Position numbers and translations under genes: made by a program | Source of the DNA: an uncultured Kiritimatiellota bacterium | GTDB taxonomy: Bacteria > Verrucomicrobiota > Kiritimatiellia > RFP12 > UBA1067 | Reading direction: 5' to 3' | Assembly: GCA_934667295.1 (NCBI GenBank) | Contig: CAKULR010000126.1 | Span: forward strand, 1-5,450 | DNA: 5,450 bases | Shown: positions 1 to 5,450 of the stretch, piece by piece | Numbering within the stretch: the first letter of the stretch is position 1 | Layout: every line of letters begins with the position of its first letter | Notes under the pieces: generated by a model | Seen by the model: only the letters and a program-made list of their open reading frames with translations | The model's database searches: none | What the model was told of the DNA's origin: nothing

Positions 1-12
1 CGCCAACGCGGC

Positions 13-64
13 GGACGGCACGGAGGCCGTCCCTCCCGTTTGAACAGCACCTCTCATCAAACGG
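13..64 (-). other. Two tandem hairpins after the effector stop codon
   Basis: CCGTTTGA (36-43) and TCAAACGG (57-64) are perfect 8-bp complements around a 13-nt loop, starting 7 nt after the TGA of the large gene. A second stem pairs GGACGGC (13-19) with GCCGTCC (26-32) around 6 nt. Neither is followed by a U tract on the minus strand, so a standard intrinsic terminator is doubtful. They could protect the 3' end of the mRNA or sit in a spacer before another gene beyond the left edge. The first 71 bases hold no gene that I can support. Confidence 0.35.
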
Positions 65-71
65 CTGAACA

Positions 72-2303
72 TCAAGCACCCACAGCCTGGCGAACGGCGT
101 CTTCCGTGAACGAGGCGAGGAAGGCCGGGAGGTCCGTCGGCGGAACCGTGAACGAGAACGCCCCGCCCGCGCCCGTCTCAACCTCCGTCACGCCCGCGCG
201 CTGGAGCATGTTCGCCAGCAATGGCCGCTTGCCGTCCGGCAGCTTGTCGCAGGAGAACACGGCCGCACCGCCGTCCGCGACGCGCACCTTCCAGGGCACG
301 CGCGTTTCCGGCGTCACCTCCAGATGGCGCAACCGGACCTCCCCGTGCTTCGACGTGCCGACGGTCGGCGACGTGAGCCGTTCAAGGTTCTCGACCGCGT
401 CGATGACCCTGCGGGCCGTCGTGTCGTCGCCCGGCGTCTGCGCCGCAAAGTGGTCGTACACGTCGATCTGGGCGCCGAAGACCTCCATCAGGCGGGCGTA
501 CTGGTCGGTGAACTCCGACCGCATCTCCCGGATGCGCGTCTGGATGGCCTGGTTGAGCGCCTGGTCGGCACCGCCGTTCACCGGGAACCGCGCGGCGTAC
601 TCATTGAAGATGAGGGTGAACTCGCGGCGGGCGTTCCGGATCGCCACCATGCCCTTCAGCTTCTCGGAGCGGTTGCTGTCGTCGAAGACGGAGAAGTTGA
701 GGAAGCGCTTCTCGAACGGGCTGACCTTGGTGTCCCGGAACGAGAAATCGTCGTGGATCTCCAGCGCCGCGCCGTTGCCCTCCAGCGAGTGGCCGGGGTC
801 GATGGCGAAGAAGCGCCCGTTCACGATGCCCTTGTTCTGTCCGTGCGAACCGACCGCATCGCGGTCCGCGAGCAGCAGGAACATCGCCTTGTAGCGGCCG
901 ATGTCCTCTGGCTGCTCGATCACGTTGCCGTGGGCGTCCGTGCGCCCCACAAGGCGGCCGTCCCTCAGGAAGTTGCCGTCGAAGTCATGGTAGCCGTTGG
1001 CGAACTTCGAGACGAGCATCAGCTTCTCGTGTCCGTCCGAATACCGCCCCTTGACGAGCGACAGCTCCTGGGTCGGCACGCCCATCGCCCGCGTGAGGTC
1101 GTTCGCAAGCGCCTCGGCGACGGCGCCGGCGGACGCCTCGTTGGCCGTCGTCAGGCGGAAGGCGCGGAAGAACGCCCCCTTGACCGCACCTCCCTTGATC
1201 GCGTTCCGCACCGGGAGGCGGAAGTGCCCGACGTGCGCCGCGTCGTGGCGGAAGCGCCGGTCGTTCTCGTTGTAGTCGAGCTTCACGATATGGCGCTCCG
1301 TCAGGCGCCGGACATTGCCGGTGCCCGCCAGAACCGCGTCGCGGATCGCGACGAAGTGCTGCGTCTTGAGCGCGCGCACGTCGTCCTGCGCCGTCAGCGG
1401 ACGCCCCAGCCGCTGCGCAAGGACGTTGCGCGCCACCTGGTCCAGTTCCGTCCCGTCGGCCATCATCGCCCGCGTGTCGGCGGCCGTCCAGTCCCGGCGG
1501 ACGATGAACCCCGGCTCGACGCCGCTCGTCTTCAGTTTCTCGAAGACGTACTTGACGCCGTTCCCGTTGACGCGCATGCCCACGCCGAACGCGCCGGAAC
1601 GGACGCGGTCCTCGACCGACGTCTCATTCTTGCCGAACGTGTCCACGCCCGCCGCGAGCGTCCGAAGGCCGTGCGGCGTGTCCACTGGGACTCCCGCCGG
1701 GGCATCCGCCCCCGCGCCCGCCGCGTCCGCCGCCAACGTGCGCCGCGCTCCCGGCAGTTCATTCATGTCCAGGATCGCGTTGATCCGCCCGTCGATCAGG
1801 CGCGAAAGCTCGTCCTGGGTCGTGCAGCCGCGCACCGCCTGCGCGAAGAAGACGTCGTTTTCAAAACTCTCGTGCAGACGCTCCTTCAGCGCCCCCGTGA
1901 CGTTCGCGGCGACGGCGCGCGGATTCGTCTCGACCTGGCGGCTCACCTCGTTCGCGAAACGGGACGCGATGAGCGCCTGGCGCACGGCGCCGGTGTCCGT
2001 CGGGCTCAAGGCGCGCATCACCGAGGCGATGTCCTTCGCGCGGAGCGTCTTGCCGACGTCGGCGCGCGCGCCGAGGACGGCGTCGAACGCATGTTCGCCG
2101 AAGACGCCGTACCGCTCCGACAGGCAGTTCCGAAACGCCGCCATCGTGCGCTGGTTCGCCTGCAGGTCCCTCCCGCTGAACTGCCTGAACGAGGCGGAAC
2201 CGACGGACAGCTGCCCATTCTCCTCGTGGACATGGAAGTTCCGGGAGGTGAGGACCGTGTGCTGCGCCGCGAAGTCGGTGAAGGTCTGGAGATTGACGGG
2301 CAT
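72..2303 (-). CDS. Putative type III secreted effector with a PI3/PI4-kinase/HipA-like kinase-fold core (hypothetical)
   Basis: I do not recognise a named family for this 743-residue protein. The effector role is inferred from the CesT-type chaperone gene 18 bp upstream in the same unit. The ATG is preceded by GGAAAGGGGG with a 5-nt spacer, which fixes the start. Visible regions are: a polar N-terminus with no Sec signal (1-50), with alternating hydrophobic residues around 22-40 that could be a chaperone-binding strand; a mostly helical part (50-180); an Ala/Gly/Pro linker (190-210); a kinase-like core (about 365-530); a charged helical part (530-645); and a C-terminal domain (655-743). In the core, a Gly-rich turn KGGAVKGAFF (370-379) is followed by a helix with E397, VPTQELSLV (409-417), a hinge-like LMLVSKFANG (428-437), ADRD (479-482), QNKG (489-492) and FFAIDPGHSLE (498-508). 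This order matches the ATP loop, catalytic Asp, Asn and metal-binding Asp of PI3/PI4-kinase and HipA-like folds. D480 to N490 is longer than the usual DRHxxN spacing, and no clear ATP-binding Lys is seen in the FFRAF strand. No membrane segments are seen. The gene itself is well supported, the effector role is probable, and the kinase fold is tentative. Confidence 0.72.
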   Translation of the reverse strand: MPVNLQTFTDFAAQHTVLTSRNFHVHEENGQLSVGSASFRQFSGRDLQANQRTMAAFRNCLSERYGVFGEHAFDAVLGARADVGKTLRAKDIASVMRALSPTDTGAVRQALIASRFANEVSRQVETNPRAVAANVTGALKERLHESFENDVFFAQAVRGCTTQDELSRLIDGRINAILDMNELPGARRTLAADAAGAGADAPAGVPVDTPHGLRTLAAGVDTFGKNETSVEDRVRSGAFGVGMRVNGNGVKYVFEKLKTSGVEPGFIVRRDWTAADTRAMMADGTELDQVARNVLAQRLGRPLTAQDDVRALKTQHFVAIRDAVLAGTGNVRRLTERHIVKLDYNENDRRFRHDAAHVGHFRLPVRNAIKGGAVKGAFFRAFRLTTANEASAGAVAEALANDLTRAMGVPTQELSLVKGRYSDGHEKLMLVSKFANGYHDFDGNFLRDGRLVGRTDAHGNVIEQPEDIGRYKAMFLLLADRDAVGSHGQNKGIVNGRFFAIDPGHSLEGNGAALEIHDDFSFRDTKVSPFEKRFLNFSVFDDSNRSEKLKGMVAIRNARREFTLIFNEYAARFPVNGGADQALNQAIQTRIREMRSEFTDQYARLMEVFGAQIDVYDHFAAQTPGDDTTARRVIDAVENLERLTSPTVGTSKHGEVRLRHLEVTPETRVPWKVRVADGGAAVFSCDKLPDGKRPLLANMLQRAGVTEVETGAGGAFSFTVPPTDLPAFLASFTEDAVRQAVGA

Positions 2304-2321
2304 GGCGTCCCCCTTTCCAGC

Positions 2322-2813
2322 TTAGACCTGAATCAGGTTCTCGCCCGCGCGTTCGGCGGGATTCCCCTGCGGCGCGGACGGTTCCGCGAGCGCGTCGGCG
2401 ATCTTCCCGGCCCAGATGTCGACGAGCGACAGGATCTTCTCCAACGTCGCGACAAAGTCCTCGGCATCCGCCGTGCGCGCGTCGAAGTCGAAGAGGTAGT
2501 GGTAGACGACCGTTTCGGACTCCGGCTCGACGCCGAAGAACCCGCCCGCCGTCTCGCGGCCGAAGAGCGAGCCCACGAGGAGCTCGCGGTAGACCGCCTT
2601 GCCGGCCGTCTTCGGCAGCGTCGCCACCTCGACGAAGCAGAGGATCTTCGACGTGTGCGCGACGTACTGCAGGTTCATGACGTAGGCGTCGTCGACCTTG
2701 TAGGCGACAAGGCCGTCGGCATCGGGCGTCATTTCGGCGAGGCCGGTCAGCGCCGCGACCTTTGCGAGGAAGGCGTCGTAGTCCTGTCTCGAACTCGTGC
2801 AGGGTGAGGTCAT
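2322..2813 (-). CDS. CesT/Tir-family type III secretion chaperone
   Basis: This small acidic protein (163 residues) has the size and layout of class I type III secretion chaperones, cytoplasmic dimers that bind the N-terminus of an effector and deliver it to the secretion ATPase. Order of elements: N-terminal helix with DYDAFLAKVAALTGL (11-25); strands at 35-50 and 55-64 (KILCFVEVATLP); the helix AVYRELLVGSLFG (73-85); the signature turn and strands TAGGFFGVEPESETVVYHY (88-106), ending in LFDFDA; and a long C-terminal helix DFVATLEKILSLVDIWAGKI (119-138). A short Pro/Ala-rich, probably disordered tail follows. The AAAAGGAG site at 2821-2828 is 7 nt from the ATG and supports the start; the stop is TAA. 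The large gene at 72-2303 begins after an 18-bp gap with its own strong ribosome site, the arrangement typical of a dedicated chaperone with its cognate effector. No clear sigma-70 promoter or hrp box was seen in the upstream spacer. The family call rests on the fold pattern and motifs recalled from the family, not on a database search. Confidence 0.85.
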   Translation of the reverse strand: MTSPCTSSRQDYDAFLAKVAALTGLAEMTPDADGLVAYKVDDAYVMNLQYVAHTSKILCFVEVATLPKTAGKAVYRELLVGSLFGRETAGGFFGVEPESETVVYHYLFDFDARTADAEDFVATLEKILSLVDIWAGKIADALAEPSAPQGNPAERAGENLIQV

Positions 2814-2870
2814 GGGGAGTCTCCTTTTCGTTTTCCAGTTTACGTGCCAAATCTTCCGAGGTTACACCAA

Positions 2871-2904
2871 AGACGGCGAGACGGAATGATCCGTCCCGCC
2901 GTCT
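2871..2904 (-). terminator. Probable intrinsic terminator after pflB
   Basis: The arms AGACGGCG (2871-2878) and CGCCGTCT (2897-2904) are perfect complements. Inside them GACGGA (2880-2885) pairs with TCCGTC (2890-2895) around a 4-nt loop. The one remaining position (2879/2896) is an A/C mismatch in plus-strand RNA but a G-U pair in minus-strand RNA, so the minus transcript gets an unbroken 15-pair stem. It starts 28 nt after the pflB stop. The tract after the stem on the minus strand, TTGGTGT following the terminal T, is only moderately U-rich, so termination may be partial. It separates pflB from the chaperone/effector unit. Confidence 0.7.
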
Positions 2905-2932
2905 CGTGCGTCCAGCGCATCCTGCGGTGGCC

Positions 2933-5182
2933 CTACAGGCTCTTGTGGCAGGTGCGGCTGATGACGTCGAGCTGCTGCTCGCGGGTCAGGTCGCTGAACT
3001 TCACCGCATAGCCCGAGACGCGGATCGTGAAGTTCGCGTATTCCGGCTTCTCCGGATGCTCCATCGCGTCGATCAGCTTCTCCGTGCCGAAGACGTTCAC
3101 GTTCAGGTGATGCGCCCCCTGCGAGAAGTAGCCGTCCAGCACCGAGACAAGCGTCTTCGCGCGCGTCGCCTCGTCGTTGCCGAGGGCCGAGGGGTGGATC
3201 GTCTGCGTGTTGGAGATGCCGTCCAGCGCATAGCCGTAGGGCAGCTTCGCGACCGAGTTGAGCGAGGCGAGAAGGCCGTTCTTCTCCGCGCCGTAGGACG
3301 GGTTCGCCCCCGGCGACAGCGGCTCGCCCGCCTTGCGCCCGTCAGGCATCGCGCCCGTCGCCTTGCCGTAGACGACGTTCGACGTGATCGTGAGGATCGA
3401 GGTCGTCGGCGTCGCGTGGCGGTAGGTGTGGTGGCTGCGGATCTTGTTCATGAACTCCTTGAGGAGCGCCTTCGCGATCTCGTCCGCACGCGGGTCGTCG
3501 TTGCCGTAGCGCGGGAAGTCGCCCTCGACCTTGTAGTCGACGGCAAGCCCCGTCTCGTCGCGGATGACGCTCACCTTCGCGTACTTGATCGCCGAGAGCG
3601 AGTCGACGGCATGCGAGAAGCCGGCGATGCCCGTCGCGAACGTGCGCTCCAGGTCGGTGTCGATGAGCGCCATCTGCGCCGCCTCGTAGTAGTAGCGGTC
3701 GTGCATGAAGTGGATGAGGTTCAGCGTGTGGACGTAGAGCCCGGCGAGCCAGTCCATCATCGCGTGGTAGGCCTTCAGCACCTGCGCGTAGTCGAGCACG
3801 TCGCCCGTGATCGGGCGGAGCTCCGGCCCCACCTGCACGCGCGTCTTCTCGTCCACGCCGCCGTTGATGGCGTAGAGTAGGCACTTCGCGAGGTTGGCGC
3901 GCGCGCCGAAGAACTGCATCTCCTTGCCGGTGTGCGTCGCCGAGACGCAGCAGCAGATCGCGTAGTCGTCGCTCCAGACGCGGCGCATGATTTCGTCGTT
4001 CTCGTACTGCACGCTCGACGTCGCGACCGAGATCTTCGCGGCATAGCGCTTGAACGCCTCGGGGAGGCGCGGCGAGTAGAGGACCGTGAGGTTCGGCTCC
4101 GGGCTCGGCCCCATCGTCTCCAGCGTGTGGAGGATGCGGTAGTCGGTCTTCGTGACCATGCTGCGGCCGTCGCCGCACATGCCCGCGACGTTGATCGTCG
4201 CCCAGACGGGGTCGCCCGAGAAGAGCTGGTTGTACTCCGGGATGCGCGCGAACTTGACCATGCGGAACTTGAGGACGAGGTGGTCGATCAGCTCCTGCGC
4301 GTCCGTCTCGGTGAGAATGCCGCGCTTCAGGTCGCGCGCGATGTAGATGTCGAGGAACGTCGAGATGCGGCCGATGGACATCGCCGCGCCGTTCTGCGTC
4401 TTGATCGCCGCGAGATAGCCGAAGTACGTCCACTGCACGGCCTCGCGCGCGTTCGTCGCCGGGCCGGAGATGTCGTAGCCGTAGCTCGCCGCCATCACCT
4501 TCATGGCCTTCAGCGCGCGGATCTGCTCGGCGACCTCCTCGCGGCCGCGCACGACCTCCTCGGGCGAGGCGCCGCAGCCGACCAGCGGCAGGTCGCGTTC
4601 CTTGCCCTCGATCAGGCGGTCGATGCCGTAGAGCGCCACGCGGCGGTAGTCGCCGACGATGCGGCCGCGGCCGTAGGTGTCCGGCAGGCCCGTGATGATC
4701 TTGTTCTTGCGCGCGCGGCGCATCTCGGGCGTGTAGGCGTCGTAGACGCCCTGGTTGTGCGTCTTGTGATACTCCGTGAAGATGCGGTGCAGCTCGGGGT
4801 TCGGCGTGTAGCCGTAGGTCGTCAGCGCCTCTTCGGCCATCTTGATGCCGCCGTAGGGCATGAAGGCGCGCTTGAGGGGCTTGTCGGTCTGGAGGCCCAC
4901 GATCTTTTCGAGGTCCTTGTCGAGATAGCCGGGGGCGTGCGAGGTGATGGACGAGACGATGTCCGTGTCCATGTCGAGGACGCCGCCCTTGGCGCGCTCC
5001 TCCTTCTGGAGGGCCTGGAGCTTGGTCCAAAGGGCCGTCGTGGCCTCGGTCGCGTTTGCCAGAAACGACTCGTCGCCGTCATAGGGCGTGTAGTTGAGCC
5101 GGATGAATTCGGCAGGGTCGATTTCCTCCTGCCAGTCGCCGCCCGTGAAACCTTCCCAGGCGGGACATGCTGCGCATTTCAT
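2933..5182 (-). CDS. pflB: Formate C-acetyltransferase (pyruvate formate-lyase)
   Basis: This cytoplasmic glycyl-radical enzyme converts pyruvate and CoA to acetyl-CoA and formate during anaerobic fermentation. The protein has 749 residues; the E. coli enzyme has 760. It aligns with E. coli PflB from the N-terminus (AWEGFTGGDWQ, 8-18) to the end with only small gaps. Landmarks include NYTPYDGDESFLANATEATT (30-49), LPDTYGRGRIVGDYRRVALYG (166-186), the catalytic pair C411-C412 in DDYAICCCVSA (405-415), MQFFGARANLAK (422-433), YAINGGVDEK (437-446), LTITSNVVYGK (597-607) and the radical motif RVSGYAV with Gly724, 25 residues before the C-terminus as in E. coli. Oddities are a third cysteine (C410, where E. 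coli has Ala), Ala in place of Pro after VS, and an N-terminal CxxC (C3, C6) that E. coli lacks. The enzyme needs a radical-SAM activase (PflA), which is not in this window; pflA often lies next to pflB. The Shine-Dalgarno AAGGA is 11 nt from the ATG, slightly long, but the match to E. coli supports this start. The stop is TAG. A hairpin terminator follows. Confidence 0.98.
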   Translation of the reverse strand: MKCAACPAWEGFTGGDWQEEIDPAEFIRLNYTPYDGDESFLANATEATTALWTKLQALQKEERAKGGVLDMDTDIVSSITSHAPGYLDKDLEKIVGLQTDKPLKRAFMPYGGIKMAEEALTTYGYTPNPELHRIFTEYHKTHNQGVYDAYTPEMRRARKNKIITGLPDTYGRGRIVGDYRRVALYGIDRLIEGKERDLPLVGCGASPEEVVRGREEVAEQIRALKAMKVMAASYGYDISGPATNAREAVQWTYFGYLAAIKTQNGAAMSIGRISTFLDIYIARDLKRGILTETDAQELIDHLVLKFRMVKFARIPEYNQLFSGDPVWATINVAGMCGDGRSMVTKTDYRILHTLETMGPSPEPNLTVLYSPRLPEAFKRYAAKISVATSSVQYENDEIMRRVWSDDYAICCCVSATHTGKEMQFFGARANLAKCLLYAINGGVDEKTRVQVGPELRPITGDVLDYAQVLKAYHAMMDWLAGLYVHTLNLIHFMHDRYYYEAAQMALIDTDLERTFATGIAGFSHAVDSLSAIKYAKVSVIRDETGLAVDYKVEGDFPRYGNDDPRADEIAKALLKEFMNKIRSHHTYRHATPTTSILTITSNVVYGKATGAMPDGRKAGEPLSPGANPSYGAEKNGLLASLNSVAKLPYGYALDGISNTQTIHPSALGNDEATRAKTLVSVLDGYFSQGAHHLNVNVFGTEKLIDAMEHPEKPEYANFTIRVSGYAVKFSDLTREQQLDVISRTCHKSL

Positions 5183-5311
5183 TTTTATCTGATTCCTTAC
5201 GTGTCGTCAAACAGTGCCTAGACGCACGGCTTTTTCGGCTTCCGCCGCTTCGCAGTCCCGTGGCGAACGCCACGCACGGGCACGCGCCCGCGCTCGTCAG
5301 TTCCGCGGAGG
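5183..5311 (-). promoter_or_regulatory. Structured 5' leader of pflB
   Basis: This is the predicted untranslated leader between the extended -10 site and the pflB ATG. It contains a hairpin CGTGGCG/CGCCACG at 5259-5274, which competes with an alternative pairing of CCCGTG (5257-5262) with CACGGG (5275-5280). A small CGGC-GGAA-GCCG stem with a GNRA-type loop lies near 5237-5248. A third hairpin pairs 5200-5208 with 5221-5228 (eight pairs, one bulged base) immediately upstream of the ribosome site. I could not match it to a known riboswitch class, and no FNR-like TTGAT-N4-ATCAA site is seen. The leader may only be structured because it is GC-rich. Confidence 0.35.
5194..5198 (-). promoter_or_regulatory. 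Ribosome binding site of pflB, long spacing
   Basis: Read on the minus strand this is AAGGA, followed by an 11-nt A-rich spacer and the ATG at 5182. The spacing is a few bases longer than for the other two genes here (5 and 7 nt). The nearest upstream hairpin (5200-5228) ends directly beside it, so opening of that stem could affect access. No better-placed site is seen for a nearby alternative start. Confidence 0.6.
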
Positions 5312-5317
5312 CCGAAT

Positions 5318-5326
5318 AGTATAGCA
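5318..5326 (-). promoter_or_regulatory. Extended -10 promoter driving pflB
   Basis: Read on the minus strand the site is TGCTATACT: a TG-N extension followed by TATACT, one base from the sigma-70 consensus TATAAT. It stands out as an AT-rich island in a GC-rich spacer and points towards pflB. No convincing -35 hexamer lies 16-18 bp upstream, where the sequence is GC-rich (around AAGCGG), which is acceptable for an extended -10 promoter. Transcription would start near 5311 and give a leader of about 130 nt. The sequence supports this but no start site has been mapped. Confidence 0.5.
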
Positions 5327-5375
5327 CATCTTGCCGCCGTCCGCTTGCGGTCACAACGTGGAGTTTCGCGAGGCG

Positions 5376-5426
5376 TGGTTTCCCAAACTCAATGCGACTG
5401 GGGTAGTCGCATCTACTGGTTCCCAA
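5376..5426. repeat. Palindrome flanked by near-direct repeats, possible dispersed intergenic repeat
   Basis: An exact 8-bp inverted repeat, ATGCGACT (5392-5399) and AGTCGCAT (5405-5412), encloses a 5-nt loop GGGGT. It is flanked on both sides by nearly identical words in the same orientation: TGGTTTCCCAA (5376-5386) and TGGTTCCCAA (5417-5426). It lies upstream of the pflB promoter in a stretch without a convincing gene. On the minus strand the hairpin is followed by TTGAGTTTGGG, so it could instead terminate a gene entering from the right, though the T tract is broken. Whether the unit recurs elsewhere in the genome cannot be seen from one copy. Confidence 0.4.
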
Positions 5427-5450
5427 GCGGAGGGATGTGACCGGTGGCAT

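Noticed and set aside
714..2303. The large protein as a HipA-type toxin of a toxin-antitoxin pair.
   Set aside because: The small upstream gene has a CesT chaperone pattern and no helix-turn-helix like HipB, and the protein is far longer than HipA with extra N- and C-terminal regions.
324..2807. An 827-codon open frame on the plus strand antisense to both the effector and the chaperone.
   Set aside because: Its translation is a monotonous Arg/Val/Asp/Glu/Leu mix, the usual antisense image of GC-rich genes, and it spans two real minus-strand genes and their gap.
1861..2850. A 329-codon minus-strand frame covering the chaperone and the start of the effector.
   Set aside because: It is out of frame with both genes, would need a non-ATG start, and its Arg/Gly/Pro-rich product looks like an out-of-frame shadow.
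2814..2870. A possible hrp box (GTAACC with GCACGTA downstream) ahead of the chaperone gene.
   Set aside because: The second half departs from CCACNNA and the spacing is several bases short of the 15-16 required, so the match is no better than chance.
3932..5221. A 429-codon plus-strand open frame antisense to pflB.
   Set aside because: It mirrors a gene identified beyond doubt, has low-complexity Arg/Asp/Val composition, and shows no ribosome site or recognisable motif.
5327..5365. TTGTGACC upstream of the pflB promoter as a CRP or FNR site.
   Set aside because: There is no matching second half-site (TCACA or ATCAA) at the needed distance.
5079..5450. A minus-strand open frame of 123 codons running from the right edge into pflB.
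   Set aside because: It crosses the predicted promoter and leader, overlaps pflB out of frame, and its product has no recognisable features; its right part only translates the palindromic repeat.
5325..5450. A plus-strand frame open to the right edge, possibly a divergent gene.
   Set aside because: It has no ATG and no ribosome site, and reads through the palindromic element; it is too short to support as a gene, though extending the window would settle it.

Overview
The window is GC-rich DNA carrying three genes, all on the minus strand and read from the right edge towards the left: a pyruvate formate-lyase (2933-5182), a small acidic CesT/Tir-type type III secretion chaperone (2322-2813), and a 743-residue protein of unknown family (72-2303) that the chaperone gene places as a type III effector. 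The long open frames on the plus strand and in the other minus frames are shadows of these genes.

Organism: canonical pyruvate formate-lyase means a fermentative or facultatively fermentative anaerobic bacterium, and the chaperone/effector pair means one likely to own a type III secretion system, so probably host- or eukaryote-associated. The high GC, the clear Shine-Dalgarno sites and the combination of genes would fit a gut anaerobe, for example of the Verrucomicrobiota/Kiritimatiellota/Lentisphaerota group. That placement is a guess; a proteobacterium is not excluded.

Layout, right to left. 5183-5450 has no convincing gene. It holds a palindrome flanked by near-direct repeats (5376-5426), an extended -10 promoter reading towards the lyase (5318-5326), and a roughly 130-nt leader with hairpins. 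The lyase follows, with its active-site cysteine pair and glycyl-radical motif intact. A 15-pair hairpin (2871-2904) ends this transcription unit. The chaperone and effector genes follow as a tight two-gene unit with an 18-bp gap and strong ribosome sites. Two short hairpins lie just after the effector stop codon (13-64).

How they work together: the chaperone should bind the N-terminus of the large protein and keep it competent for export. The large protein contains a stretch resembling the core of the PI3/PI4-kinase/HipA-like kinase fold (roughly residues 365-530), so the best new hypothesis here is a secreted kinase-like effector with an unusual catalytic loop. The lyase is separate central metabolism (pyruvate + CoA to acetyl-CoA + formate), with a terminator between it and the secretion pair; its activating enzyme is not in the window.
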